This document shows positions 21,665 to 32,066 of a stretch of 64,000 nt of DNA, piece by piece. A model generated the notes under the pieces. The model was not told the origin of the DNA, ran no database searches, and saw only the letters and a list, made by a program, of their open reading frames with translations. The DNA is from Budorcas taxicolor (Eukaryota; Chordata; Mammalia; Artiodactyla; Bovidae). The first letter of the stretch is position 1, and every line of letters starts with the position of its first letter. Position numbers and translations under genes: made by a program. The stretch covers positions 81,749,533 through 81,813,532 of the forward strand of contig NC_068922.1 in NCBI RefSeq assembly GCF_023091745.1, in the 5' to 3' direction.

Positions 21665-21770
21665 AAGGTAATCACTTTACATTTTTCAGGTGAGAAGACT
21701 GGCGCTTAGGGAGGGTAAAACGTTGCACATAGTCACATAGTTGGTAGACAGCAGACGACACTGAGTTGGA
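21665..21770 (+). mobile_element. MIR fragment
   Basis: TTACATTTTTCAGGTGAGAAGACTGG, CATAGTCACATAGTTGGTAG follow the MIR core/3' wording (fraction remaining about one third of the element). Confidence 0.5.
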
Positions 21771-21799
21771 AAAATTTCAAAGACATGCTCTTTTCTAAA

Positions 21800-22190
21800 T
21801 AATAATTTTATTTATTTATTTTTGGCTGCGCTGGGTCTTTGTTGCTGTTCACAATCTTTCCTTAGTTACAGAGAGTGGGGGCTACTCTGTCGCTGCGGGG
21901 CATGGCGGCAGTGGCTTCTCCTGTTGTGGAGCGCGGGTTCTAGGAGCACAGGCTCAGCCTCCGCGGCACACAGGCTCAGCCCCCGCGGCACACAGGCTCA
22001 GCCCCCGCGGCACACAGGCTCAGCCTCCGCGGCACACAGGCTCAGCCTCCGCGGCACACAGGCTCAGCACCCGCGGCACACAGGCTCAGTTGCCTTGCAG
22101 CATGTGGAATCCTCCTGGACCAGGGATCCAACCTGTACCCCCTGCACTGGCAGACCCTTATCCACTGCACCACCAGGGAACTCCCAAAGA
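21800..22190 (-). mobile_element. CHR-type SINE with internal minisatellite
   Basis: TTTATTTATTTTTGGCTGCG opens the complement of the tail; CCTGGACCAGGGATCCAACC and CCACTGCACCACCAGGGAACTCCC give the complement of the head. In between, a 22-bp segment has expanded to six full copies plus part of a seventh. A 124-codon + frame spans it only because the repeat has no stops. Confidence 0.82.
21947..22091 (+). repeat. 22-bp minisatellite, 6.6 copies
   Basis: Unit starts CACAGGCTCAGCCTCCGCGG and ends CA. Copies begin at 21947, 21969, 21991, 22013, 22035 and 22057, with a partial copy at 22079. Units differ only at the CCT/CCC/CAC position, so expansion is recent relative to the SINE. 22 is not a multiple of 3, so all three + frames read through. 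Confidence 0.95.
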
Positions 22191-22961
22191 CTATGATCCC
22201 GAGTGCTGAGTCACCAGGATTTCAAGGAATTGGTTGCGGTAGATTTTCAGGCAAGGCATGATTGGAGTATGGCCGCAGTCTGAGGACGTGGCAGGCCTGC
22301 CTCTCTCTGAGGGGAATATTTCGCTCTGCAGGTCTGCCAACAACTGTGAAGGGCCTGAGATTTTATCCTGCTTGCAAGTGAACAGTTTCATGTTTGCTGG
22401 GAGGAGACGTGAGGCTCTCAGGACAGAGACAAAGGGCTTTAGTGTGGACAGCAAGTGGCCTTTGGTTTGGCTCCCGCTGCCCTCCAGGTTCCTCAGGGGG
22501 AGAGGAAAGGAGGCGTTCCCAGACCTGAGGGGCTCAGGTGGGTTTGCATCACAGCTGAGGAGCCCTGAACCTGGGGAGTCCACCACTGTTACAGCAGACT
22601 GTGAGCCAGCCTGCTCGCTGTCTGGAGGGGAAGTCACCTCGTCCTTTAAAGTTGCTTGCTATGAACAGAACCCTGAAACGTGACCTGGGTGAAGAGAAGC
22701 TGGGGCCTTGCATTCATGGCCCAGCCACAGGATATGGAGGAGTTCTTCAGGGCCCACGGCGGCTGCCCATCCTCCCTACCCCTCCTCCCCGCCGGGTTCT
22801 ACAGCTCACCCCAGTGGGAACAGAGCCACTTCCTCAGGACTGATGCAGGAATTTGTACCAGATTCAACCTTCACACTGTTTTAGAAAGATCTGGGAGACG
22901 CATCAGAAACCAGAGTCTTGGGGTAAGAGATTTGAATGCTTTTGGCTGCAAGTAAGGGAAT
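22191..22961. other. Unassigned, moderately GC-rich unique DNA
   Basis: Overlapping frames on both strands (22191-22637 minus, 148 codons; 22258-22683 plus, 141 codons). No domain, no clear splice sites and no repeat identity that I recognise. Not called as a gene. Confidence 0.35.
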
Positions 22962-23155
22962 GTTGGCCCAGTGGTAAAGAATCTGCCTGCCAGTGCAAGA
23001 GATTGTGGGTCTGATCCCTGGGTCAGTAACATGCCCTGGAAAAGGAAATGGCAACCCACTCTAGTGATCTCGCCTGGGAAAGAGTAGACAGAGGATCCTG
23101 GTGGGCTGCAGTTCATGGGCCGGAAAGAGTCAGACACAGCTGAGCGACTGAGCAT
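22962..23155 (+). mobile_element. Bov-tA SINE
   Basis: GTGGTAAAGAATCTGCCTGCC, GATCCCTGGGTCAG, GGAAATGGCAACCCACTC, GAGTCAGACACAGCTGAGCG. An older copy with small deletions (missing part of the CCATGGAC region). Confidence 0.92.
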
Positions 23156-24704
23156 ACATGTGCACATGAGGGAATATTCACCTTTTAGGATCTTATAGGA
23201 GGGTTTTATTTCCTCATAGAAAATGAAGCTCTGGTAAAAGGTGATTTGCTGGTGATGATTCAGTGGCTGAAGAAATACGGGGGCCCCAGGTCCTCATCCC
23301 TGTGACTCTCTAAACTTTCCGCTTGGTGTCAGACAGACCTGACTCATCTGAGCATGGTATTCTTCCTCAATCGCTTCCAAAGCAAGGAGGAGGCAGGCAG
23401 GGTGCTGCTTTTCCAACACCATCCCCTTGTCAGCGGTGAAAATTCACTGCTTCGGGAATCCCCAGGAGATGTCTGCTTAGATCTCATTGGTTACATGACC
23501 ACCCAGGTTCCATGACCACCCTTTTCTTCCTGAGGGACCACTGCCATACATGTGAATAAAATTGAGGTTCTGTGACTGAGGAGAAAAAGAGTTTTTTTAT
23601 GTTTGATCGTCACACTTGTACCCCAGTGCGTTTCTGGCATTTAGACAAGGGCTCTGGGCAAGAAGGATGGACTGGAAATCCCATCATCACTGAAGCAGGT
23701 CGTGGCTCTGTGGGTGGTTCCCAGGGGCAGCAGTAAGGAAGCATTCTGCCTTTCACACCAGCCTGGTTTGGCGATGGCTACAGAGCCTGCCAATTAATTT
23801 GGCAAAGATTCTCCCCTTCAGTGAACTTTAAATAAAGAGCACAAAAGGGGACAAATGGGAATTATTTTGTAATCTGACTCAAACCTTGCAGGTTCCTGAG
23901 TCACTGAATAGAGCGAGGACAAGGTCTTTTCAGCATATGCTGTCAGCTGGCCGGAAGCAGGAGGGAGCAGAGAGAAAGCTGTTTGTGCGCCTGGAACCTG
24001 TCACAAAAATCCCAAACCAGCAAAATGAATGCTGCGTTTCTCAGTGGGCACCACGGCCTGAGACTCGGCACAGTCTGTTTGCTTGCAGGTTTAGTCAGCG
24101 TTATTTTCCTCCGTTTTTAATAGTATTCACCATATTGACAGTAATTTGCAGGTTTTTAAGTTCTGCATATGTTCCCACAGAAATAGGCCTCCTTTTTTGC
24201 TTCCCTGAGACCTTGTTCAGGAAACACCTGAGCCAAGCAAAAATAATAAATAAATAAAAATGTTAAAGTTGTGCATGAATCAGAAAATGTCTTTGGAAAT
24301 TTCTCCAGGCTTTTACATATCAAGTGCTGCCCCTACTGAAATGGCAGTGGCGACAGCAGAGTTATTGCTATGAACTTGAATCATCATCATCGGAGTTTTT
24401 CACTGAGAATTTTTCACTATTTCTCACTATTAGGTCTCTGATAAATTTTTTAAAGTTTAAAAAATAACTTTTGGGGGTTTTTCCCTAGAAAAATAGCACA
24501 TTTATTTATCATTCAAAGAGCTTATTATTGTAATTTATTAGAGGTCTTAAGTGTACTGGAACTGTGACTATATTTTTATATGGACAGCTGTGTGTGTGTG
24601 TATAGGAAATCTCAAAATGACATCAAGGAGGAATCCTATAGACAACTGGTTCAAATATTGGCCTAAATAATAATATAGTTCCAACCAGATAATTATCATT
24701 GTAG
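23156..24704. other. No recognisable gene or repeat
   Basis: About 1.5 kb of unique DNA. A 123-codon + frame at 23886-24257 has no recognisable domain. A GTGTGTGTGT run lies at about 24591-24600. Confidence 0.45.
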
Positions 24705-24950
24705 ATCTGGGGAGCCTGGTAGTTTTGAAGTCAGACTTTGGGGTTTCAATTCCCACCCTGTCATTTGACTTTGGGAAAGTTACCTCAATTCTCTGAGCCT
24801 CAGTTCCTTGATCTGTTGGTTGAGTTAATAACAGCAAATAAGAGTAGTGTTAACAGCAATAATAGTGATGATGATAATGATGGTGCTGAATCTAACTAAC
24901 AGTTATTGAGTGAGAGGCACTGTTCAAGTACCTCTCAAGTATTGTTGCAG
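24705..24950 (+). mobile_element. MIR SINE
   Basis: GGAGCCTGGTAGTTTTGAAG, AAGTCAGACTTTGGGGTTTC, ACTTTGGGAAAGTTACCTCA and CTGAGCCTCAGTTCCTTGATCTG match the MIR core in order. TTATTGAGTGAGAGGCACTG near 24903 is its 3' part. Confidence 0.75.
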
Positions 24951-25056
24951 TTTAGTTGCTAAGTCATGTCCAACTCTTTCGCAACCCCATGGACTGTAGC
25001 CTGCCAGGCTCCCCTGTCTATGGGATTTTTCACGCAGGAATACTGGAGTGGGTTGT
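24950..25056 (-). mobile_element. Bov-tA SINE, truncated
   Basis: Complement of the SINE 3' half only (GTTTAGTTGCTAAGTCATG, CCCATGGACTGTAGCCTGCC, AATACTGGAGTGGGTTG); the tRNA-like head is missing. Confidence 0.88.
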
Positions 25057-25365
25057 GGATTCAATTGTTAATTAATTAATTATTAATATTATAGAGGCTT
25101 GTGAGGATAAGACATTACGTGTCTACTACACTACTTCATACGCTGTAAATATTTTAAAATATGTACAGACCAGTTAGGCATCCAGACCCAGACAAAGAGC
25201 CCAGGGCTATACTAGTTATTTAAATTTAAAGGCAACGCTAAGGTGTCCTGGACAAATGATTTTCAAAGTATATCCTGCCCTGCCAGAACGCACAAAACAT
25301 CTAACAGCATAGGACCTCTGGTCTAGATTCTTTTGAACTAGAGCCTGAAAGAGTTCCACATGTTT

Positions 25366-25582
25366 GCGTGTCTCCCCGGTGGCTCAGTGATAGAGAATAT
25401 GCCTGCGGTGGGAGACGTGGGAGCTGTGGGTTCAATCCCTGCGTCAGGAAGCTCCCCTGGAGAGGGAAACGGCAACCCCCTCCAGTATTCTTGCCTAGAA
25501 AATCCCATGGACAGAGGAGCCTGGCGGGCTACAATCCATGGGGTTGCAGAAACTCGGACACCTTGGTGAGGAACAACAACTG
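25366..25582 (+). mobile_element. Bov-tA SINE
   Basis: TCTCCCCGGTGGCTCAGTGATAG, GGGTTCAATCCCTGCGTCAG, TCCAGTATTCTTGCCTAG, GACAGAGGAGCCTGGCGGGC; ends in AACAACAAC tail. Confidence 0.93.
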
Positions 25583-25639
25583 AATCTTTCTGGCTTGAAC
25601 CGCAGAAGTTCATTTGCCCAACAGACTGTTCAGGAACAC

Positions 25640-25830
25640 TGGAGGGACCGGCACACGCCCTGCCACTGCCGCCCCGGGTCGGCCCCCCTCAGCCGGTTGG
25701 TGCGCTCCCTTTCCGGGTCTGGCGCGCGGCCGCGCGGAGCGACATCCGGGGACGCCCACGTGCCCGGCAGGGAAGGCTCCAGCGGGCTTTCCGCGGCTCC
25801 TGCTTCCAGCAGTTCCTGAGCCCTTCCCTG
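25640..25830. other. Isolated CpG-rich patch
   Basis: About 190 bp clearly richer in GC and CpG (TCTGGCGCGCGGCCGCGCGG at 25719-25738, GACATCCGGGGACGC) than all surrounding DNA. It is not a recognisable SINE. The overlapping frames on both strands are typical of GC-rich DNA. It could be a small promoter or enhancer-like island, or part of a decayed CHR/other element. Confidence 0.4.
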
Positions 25831-26171
25831 CAGAAGCCTGGCTGCCCCTTTCACTCTTTCATTCAAGCACCCCCCCCTCCTCTGGGGGGCCCACGGGGAC
25901 ATCTCTCAGAGAGTCATTCAGAGCACACACTTTCTGAGATGTCTAAAAGCTTCGGCGTTTCCTCGTGCATCTGATAAAAGAGCTTCTCCTCTCACCTTAT
26001 CCCACGAGACCCAGCCTGACCCCAGCCCTGGCTGGCTCTGTCTCATTTTGCGTCGCCGTCCCCGCCTCTCTGCCTCAGCCCTCCCGTCTTCCTGCCTTTC
26101 TTCGAAGGAGCCAGGCTGACACAGCTGCGAGGCCTTCCCTCTGCCTGCGTCTCTTCTCTGCCTCTGCCTGG

Positions 26172-26384
26172 CTTGCTGTTGTTCAGTTGCTAAGCTGTGT
26201 CTGACTCTCTGTGACCCCGTGGACTGTAGCCAACCAGGCTCCACTGTCCATGGGATTCTCCAGGCAAGAATACTGGAGTGGGTCGCCATTTCCTTCTCCA
26301 GAGGATCTTCCCAGTCCAGGGATTGAACCCATGTCTCCTGCATTGACAGGTGGATTCTTTACCTCTGAGCCACCAGGGAAGCCT
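26172..26384 (-). mobile_element. Bov-tA SINE
   Basis: GCTGTTGTTCAGTTGCTAAG, CCATGGGATTCTCCAGGC, AATACTGGAGTGGGTCGCC, GAGCCACCAGGGAAGCC. Near full length, low divergence. Confidence 0.95.
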
Positions 26385-26464
26385 TTTCTGTGACCGGCTC
26401 AATTTACATAGTTCCATCACACTGAGGCTTTTCACATCAACTCGACTTAAAGTAATTCCTCTTC

Positions 26465-26530
26465 TCCAGTGCCTGGAACAGGGCTAAACACATAATAGAT
26501 GCTAGTACTTAATTAATTTAAATGACATGA
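26465..26530 (+). mobile_element. L2/MIR 3'-end fragment
   Basis: CTCCAGTGCCTGGAACAGGGCT and CACATAATAGATGCTAGTAC match the L2/MIR shared 3' end. Confidence 0.55.
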
Positions 26531-26974
26531 AGGATGCGTCTATGATGTGCAAATTGCTTTCTTTTAAAGAAAATATTTAGGTGTATAATTAAACTCAAGG
26601 AGGACTCATGAGATTTTAGGTGATCTCTTGGAAGGCAGAGTAATAGAATGGCTAACCTTTGGAATGGTGCGTTCCAGTTTAAATAGGTCCAGGAGCCGGG
26701 CAGGTAAGCCGTGTGAAGTCAACCTAATATTAACAGAAAGACAAAGGGTGAGAGTTGCGGGTTAACTTGAGTGTTATGCCTGACCTCAGATAATTCAAAT
26801 TCAGTTTAAAAAGTTAAGACAAATAAAAACTGCAGCCTTAGCCATGGGTTCCGCTGGCTGGTGTCTAACCCTTGATGTGCTGCTGACTCTGAGAAGTGCC
26901 TTCCTTCCCACCCTGTGTGTGTTCTTTCATTTACCATCACTCTAGCCTGTAAAGGAGGCGCTATGACTGACATC

Positions 26975-27180
26975 CTTTATGCGGTCAGCCTTCAGTGTCT
27001 GTGGGTTCTTCATCTGCAGATTCAACCAACTGGACTGAAAATATTCAGAGGAAGAAAAAAATCCAGAAAACTCCAAAAAGCAAAGCTTGAATTTGCCAAA
27101 CCCCTCAAATTATTTGCATAATATTTACATTATATTAGGTATTATTAGGAATCTAGAGATGGTTTAAAGTGTACTGGAGT
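26975..27180 (+). mobile_element. Tigger-type DNA transposon remnant
   Basis: TCAGTGTCTGTGGGTTCTTC, GATTCAACCAACTG, AAAGCAAAGCTTGAATTTGCC, TTTACATTATATTAGGTATTA, AATCTAGAGATGGTTTAAAGT follow a TcMar-Tigger non-autonomous element. The transposase region is absent. Exact family not resolved. Confidence 0.65.
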
Positions 27181-27274
27181 ATTTTATTTTATCCCTATGT
27201 ATCTTATATCAGGAAAGTACAATTTTTAGAATGGAAGGACTACTGGAAATTCGATACTTGAGGTTTATAGAGCA

Positions 27275-27480
27275 GGGCAGACTTTTTCTTGATAGTAAAA
27301 GGCTTGATAGTAAATATTTTAGGCTCAGGGATCTACACGGTCTCTGCTGCAGCTACTCAGCTCACAAGCAGCCACAGCCATTATATTAACACGTGTGTGT
27401 GGCACCCTTCCAACCCTACTTGCTTTATAGAAGCAGCGGGCTGGACTTAGCTGTCTATAGTTTGCCAGCCTCTCTTCCAG
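27275..27480 (+). mobile_element. hAT-type DNA transposon remnant
   Basis: GGGCAGACTTTTTCTTGATAG, GTAAATATTTTAGGCTC, ACGGTCTCTGCTGCAGCTACTCAGC, GCGGGCTGGACTTAGC and TAGTTTGCCAGCCTC match the short hAT-Charlie element whose two ends read GGGCAAACTTTTTCTGTAAAG and TAGTTTGCC. The inner spacer is partly deleted. Confidence 0.6.
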
Positions 27481-27634
27481 AGCATAGGTAATTTGCTGGT
27501 ATTTAAATAACGAAATGGCAGCTAGGTTTCGACCCCCACTTGTCCTGACTTTCAGATGCTGGGCTTACTGCCTGTACTTCCTACTGGTCTATCCAATAGG
27601 TCAGGGCCCCCACAGCTTTTAATAACTAGAATGC

Positions 27635-27720
27635 ACGCTTACTGACTGCTCACTGCACACCAGGCACTGCCTAAGGCTCTGGGTGCATATTCAATGATTT
27701 AATTCTTATGGTGTTGATGG
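27635..27720 (+). mobile_element. MIR fragment
   Basis: ACTGACTGCTCACTGCACACCAGGCACTG, TTCAATGATTTAATTCTTATGG correspond to the MIR 3' half. Confidence 0.55.
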
Positions 27721-27727
27721 AAGAAAG

Positions 27728-28026
27728 TATTAGCGACTCAGTTGTGTCCAAGTCTTTGAGACTCTGTGGACTGCAGCACGCCAGGCTCCTCTGTCCTCCA
27801 CTATCTCCCAGGAGACAGGAGTTTGCTCAAACTCATGTCCATTGAGTTGGTGATGCTATCTAAACATCTCATCCTCTGTCGTCCCCTTCTCCTCCCACCT
27901 TCAATCTTACCCAGCGTCAGGGTTTTTTCCAGGAAGTCGGCTCTTTGCAGCAGGTGGCCAAGGATTGGAGCTTCAGCTTCAGCAACAGTCCTTCCAGGGA
28001 ATATTCAGGGTTGATTTCTTTTAGGG
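27728..28026 (-). mobile_element. BovB 3'-end fragment
   Basis: Antisense BovB tail from CGACTCAGTTGTGTCCAAG through TCATCCTCTGTCGTCCCC to GGAATATTCAGGGTTGATTTC. An older subfamily than the 18189 copy (GTTTGCTCAAACTCATGTCC type). Confidence 0.9.
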
Positions 28027-28174
28027 TCAAAGTACCAGCGGCATTTTTCTCCCTTGATTTTGCGTGCTAAGAACTTTTTACACTTACAACAATGCTCTAA
28101 GGAGATACTTCTATTTCCCCCAATGTGATGTTGGAAATGGAGGCAGATTTTGTGCCTCTTCCAGGATCTTGGAG

Positions 28175-28388
28175 GTGGTGGTGGCTTAGTTGTTAAATTA
28201 TGTCTGACTCTTTGTGGCCCCTGGACTGTAACCCACCAGGCTCCCCTGTCCATGGGATTCTCCAGGCAAAAATACTGGAGTGGGTTGCCATTTTCCTTTT
28301 CAGGGGATCTTTCTGACTCAGGGATTGAACCCAGTTCTCCTGCATTGCAGGAAGATTCTTTATCGAATAATCCACCAGGGAAGCCCAG
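28175..28388 (-). mobile_element. Bov-tA SINE
   Basis: GGTGGCTTAGTTGTTAAATTATG, CCCCTGTCCATGGGATTC, AATACTGGAGTGGGTTGCC, TCCACCAGGGAAGCCC. Lies 150 bp after the BovB tail in the same orientation. Confidence 0.94.
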
Positions 28389-29140
28389 GATCTTAATGCT
28401 GGTAAATAAATGGTAGAGCCAAGATTTTAAAACTGAAAGTTTGGATCCTGCTCTGTGCTTTTAACAAAGACTTCTGCCGCTCGTGTTATGTATTTGCTTT
28501 TGGTGAGACTAACAAGCTGATCACTTACTGTCAAGTAGATTAATTCCTCATCTGAATCTATGTCGTTTTATCCACTTCAGTTCATCCTTTATTCTTGCCT
28601 ACGTTACCTCTTGGAAGTAACAAAAAGGCTACTTAAAAAAGAGCATTCATAAGGCCAAATTCCTTGATGTGAAATGCTGTGCCATTTGAGGTAATTGTTC
28701 CTAATATTTTTGCTTCTAACCCAAAAGTCAGGCTTGCTTTAAATGAAAGGTTAATAACCAGGAATCTCAGCTGCACAGTACATCAGGACAGATAAATGAC
28801 TACATGAATGGTAACACAGAATTACAGCCTCGTTTAAGCCCACTGGGTTTGTTCTTGATTCTTGGACCAACCTTGCCAAAGGTTAAATGGAAAATTAAGG
28901 AAAAGACCAGTTTATCTCTTGGGAAATCCATGCTTCGCCTTTCTACAGCTTGCAGGACTTGACGGTGAGGGCCAACATTTGCAGCAGAACTAGAATTATC
29001 ACTGGAGAGCTGCAGTTGTTTGCTATTCGACTACAGACTGATTCAGGGGCTAAAAGACACGGACTTAGTCCTATTTTATTCGATAAATTAGATGTAAAAT
29101 CTCGGGGAAAAGGGTTGAGTCTATTCATGTGTATTTGTCT
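28389..29140. other. No recognisable gene or repeat
   Basis: AT-rich unique DNA; the 75- to 79-codon frames at 28943-29189 overlap on opposite strands and have no recognisable similarity. Confidence 0.4.
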
Positions 29141-29442
29141 TTTTAGGGCTATTGTGACAAAGTACCACAAACTGGGTGACTTAAAGTGACAGAAATGTAC
29201 TGAGACGGTTTTGGAGACCAGATGCCTGGAATCAAGTTACTGAAGAGTCAGAGAGAATCTCTCCTTGCCGCTCTTCGCCTCCGGTGTTTGCCTGCAATCT
29301 TTGCTGCTGTTTGGCTCGTAGAGCTCACTGTAACTGTGCCTCTATCGCCGTGTATTTTCTCCCTTCCTCCCCAGCAGCATTTTGGACCATCGGGGGCTCA
29401 TCTTTCAGTGTCCTATCTTTCTGCATTTTCATACCGCTCATG

Positions 29443-29535
29443 TAGTACTCTTGCCTGGAAAATCCCATGGACAGAGGAGCCTGGTAGGCTGCAGTCCGTG
29501 GGGTCGCTAAGAGTTGGACACGACCAAAGCAACTT
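29443..29535 (+). mobile_element. Bov-tA SINE 3' half
   Basis: AGTACTCTTGCCTGGAAAATC, GACAGAGGAGCCTGGTAGGC, GTGGGGTCGCTAAGAGTTGG, CACGACCAAAGCAACTTAGC. The head is missing; the AGC tract forms the tail. Confidence 0.92.

Positions 29536-29573
<38 letters not shown>
29536..29573 (+). repeat. (AGC)12 microsatellite
   Basis: 38 bp of uninterrupted AGC repeats extending from the CTTAGC end of the SINE. The poly-Ala frames across it on both strands are artefacts. Confidence 0.97.
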
Positions 29574-29574
<1 letters not shown>

Positions 29575-29935
29575 GGGTTCTCGAGGCAAGAATACTGCGG
29601 TGGTTTGCCATTCCCTTCTCCAGTGGACCACGTTTGGTCAGAACTCTCCACCATGACCCGTCTGTCTTGGGTGGCCCCGCACGGCATGGCTCACAACTTC
29701 ACTGAGTCACCCAGGGCTGTGATCCACGTGATTGTTTTGGTTAGTTTCCTGTGATTGTGGTTTTCATTTTGGAGGCTGTGGGATCGTAGTTCTTGCTTCT
29801 TCTATCTGTCCTCTGATGGACGAGGATAAGAGGCTTGTGCAAGCTTCCGATGGGAGGTGCAGCTGCAGGGAAAGCTGGGTCGTGCTCTGCTGGGCAGGCC
29901 ACACTCAGGCCGTTGCCATGTAGCTTCTCTGCCTC
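29574..29935 (-). mobile_element. BovB 5'-region-like fragment
   Basis: TGGTTTGCCATTCCCTTCTCC, GACCACGTTTGGTCAGAACTC, CACCATGACCCGTCTGTCTTGGG is the antisense of the BovB segment seen sense at 31760-31830. The following ~200 bp (GGAGGCTGTGGGATCGTAG, GATGGACGAGGATAAGAGGC) is less certain. Confidence 0.6.
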
Positions 29936-30145
29936 TATCGCCCTTAGCTTTACCCCGTGTGTGTCTCTGTCTCTGAGCCTCTTCTCTTTTTCTTACAAAA
30001 CCACCAATCCTGTTGGATAATGAGCCCACCCTACTTTATATCTACAATGACTGATTTCTAAATAAGGTCACATGGAAGGTACGAGGTGCTAGAACTGCAG
30101 CAAATCTTTTGGGGGAAAGCAAAATTCAACCCATAACGCCAGGTT

Positions 30146-31199
30146 TCCATGTTCTCATTTGTTTTAGGATGTTAAAATTATCTTCTCTATAGGAATGCTA
30201 AAGGGAGGCTAATGAAATTCAAGTCCTTTGAGGAAACAATACTCCATAATTATTAAACAAATCACTGTGAGACTTATCCAAGAGATGAGGACATATTCAT
30301 GGGACAGTCTTTAAGAAATCTGGATTTTTTTTACATACCCAACCAAGTTCTCTTTTTACAGGAACTGGGCTCCCCACAGTATATTTTTAACCAGAATTAT
30401 AAATAACTTCAAAATAAGTAAGATATACACAAAAGGATAATTCCTGACCTAGATGTGATTCTGCAGCAAGTTTTAGAAATTGCTTTCTTTATTTATAAAT
30501 TGGATATTTATTAAGAGAAAACCAGTTTCTCCCCAGACATACAAAGAAGTGTTTTGTTTGTTTGTTCTGGAAGAAAAGGCAGTTTTCAGTAACACAGACC
30601 GTCCGTATTTGGCTTCTCACTGAACATGTAGGAAAGAATGTCGATTCAGACGGTAATTTCGTAGAGGATGCGGGAAGTCCTCTTGGGTTTCTCAAGAAGT
30701 GAAGTTCACATGAAATGGGAAAACAAAAGCTTCCAGCATCTTTTTTGGGGTGTGTTGCTCATTCACTCGTTTATTTGACAAATAGAGAGCCGACTTGATT
30801 AAGGCAGAGACAATGGAGGAGTTCTCCATTAAGTTCTCCATTAAGTTCTCCAAACTTAACCAAGTTCTCCCCTCCGAGAACCCACAGGTGAGCGGAGGAA
30901 AATGTAAAGAAATAGCCAAAGTATGGTAAGTTCTGTTGAAGACATATTTCCAAAATGCGGTGGATACAGCTGGTACCATTGAAAGGAGCCAGGGAAGGTT
31001 TTCTTGGGGCAGAAACAGCAACAGCAGGGAATGGGATTGTGTGAAGGCTGAGGCGTGGAGATGCCACGCTGTTTTTAATGTGTGGCTGGAGTGTAGCGCA
31101 GGAGGTGCGTGGATGGTGAGACGATGGGAGGTGAGGTCCGAGGGGTGGCCTGGGCCATACTGCAAATATTCTCTTACGTGTCGATCCAAAGAATTTGAA
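30146..31199. other. No recognisable gene or repeat
   Basis: Unique DNA with a short imperfect repeat of AGTTCTCCATTA at 30823-30860. A 231-codon minus frame (30692-31387) has no recognisable domain and its first 60 codons are antisense BovB 5' UTR, so it is not called. Confidence 0.45.
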
Positions 31200-32066
31200 C
31201 TCTGCCATGAGAGGGGAGGCGCAGGCGGCTGTGACCGGCGCGCTAAGCGGGGCCGAGAGGAGCTATCCCACGTCTGAGGTTGGGGCAGAAGCTGGGAGGA
31301 CCCCATGCCCGAAGGGCGGCGGCCAAAGGGAGTTACCCCACATCCGAGGTCAGGGCAGCAGTCGAGAGTGCCAGGCTGCAACGGCACAGGAACGGCTGAG
31401 AGGAGCTACCCCGCGTCTGAGGCCAGGGGCGGTGGCCGAGAGGATCCACCCTGTGTCCAAGGAGCGGTGGCTGCGTGGGTGAAGGAGGGCCTAGAGGAGC
31501 CATCCCACGTTGAAGGTCAGGAGGGGCGGGGGTGAGGAGATAACCCTCATCCAAGGTAAGGAGCAGCAGCTGTGCTTGGCTGGAGCAGCCGTGAAGAGAT
31601 ACCCCACGCCCAAGGTAAGAGAAACCCAAGTAAGACGATAGGTGTTGCAAGAGGGCATCAGAGGGCAGACACACTGAAACCATACTCACAGAAAACTAGT
31701 CAATCTAATCACACTAGGACCACAGCCTTGTCTAACTCAATGAAACTAAGCCATGCCCGGGGGCAACCCAAGAGGGGCGGGTCATGGTGGAGAGGTCTGA
31801 CAGAGTGTGGTCCACTGGAGATGGGAATGGCAAACCACTTCAATGTTCTTGCCTTGAGAACCCCAAGAACAGTATGAAAAGGCAAAATGATAGGACACCA
31901 AAAGAGGAACTCCCCAGGTCATTAGGTGCCCAATATGCTACTGGAGATCAGTGGAGAAATAACTCCAGGAAGAATAAGGGATGGAGCCAAAGCAAAAACA
32001 GTACCCAGCTGTGGATGTGACTGGTGATAGAAGCAAGGTCCGATGCTATAAAGAGCAATATTGCAT
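31200..32066 (+). mobile_element. BovB 5' UTR and start region (part of split element A)
   Basis: GCGGCTGTGACCGGCGCGCTAAG and several degenerate repeats of GCGGCCGAGAGGAGCTACC and CCACGTCTGAGGTCAGG (31230-31600) are the BovB 5' UTR. The leader to the endonuclease follows (CAATCTAATCACACTAGGAC, GATCAGTGGAGAAATAACTCC). It stops at AGCAATATTGCAT (32066). In intact BovB the next bases are AGGAACCTGG; these are found on the other strand at 34907, so this is the head of the inverted body at 32067-34910. Confidence 0.88.

Larger units (their letters stand above)
29141..30145 (-). mobile_element. MaLR-like LTR remnant, split by younger insertions
   Basis: Left half 29141-29440: GGGCTATTGTGACAAAGTACC, CACAAACTGGGTGACTTAAAG. 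Right half 29936-30145: CTTAGCTTTACCCCGTGTGTG, CTAAATAAGGTCACATGGAAGG, GCAAAATTCAACCCATAACG. Together they give the antisense of an old non-coding retroviral-type LTR of the ERVL-MaLR class. It is the same family as 51466 in opposite orientation. The ~500 bp between is Bov-tA, AGC repeats and BovB-related sequence. No viral genes are present. Confidence 0.55.

Noticed and set aside
21947..22091. CRISPR-like array
   Set aside because: A direct tandem repeat without spacers in a mammalian SINE; the 19-bp and 24-bp arrays are rejected for the same reason.
22191..22683. Overlapping 141- and 148-codon frames on opposite strands
   Set aside because: No domain, no promoter or splice context; frames of this length are expected by chance in GC-rich DNA.
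29222..29656. 144-codon frame with a poly-Ala run
   Set aside because: The Ala run is the AGC microsatellite tail of a SINE; the rest is LTR and SINE sequence.
30692..31387. 231-codon minus frame
   Set aside because: Its N-terminal part is antisense BovB 5' UTR and the rest has no recognisable similarity or gene signals.
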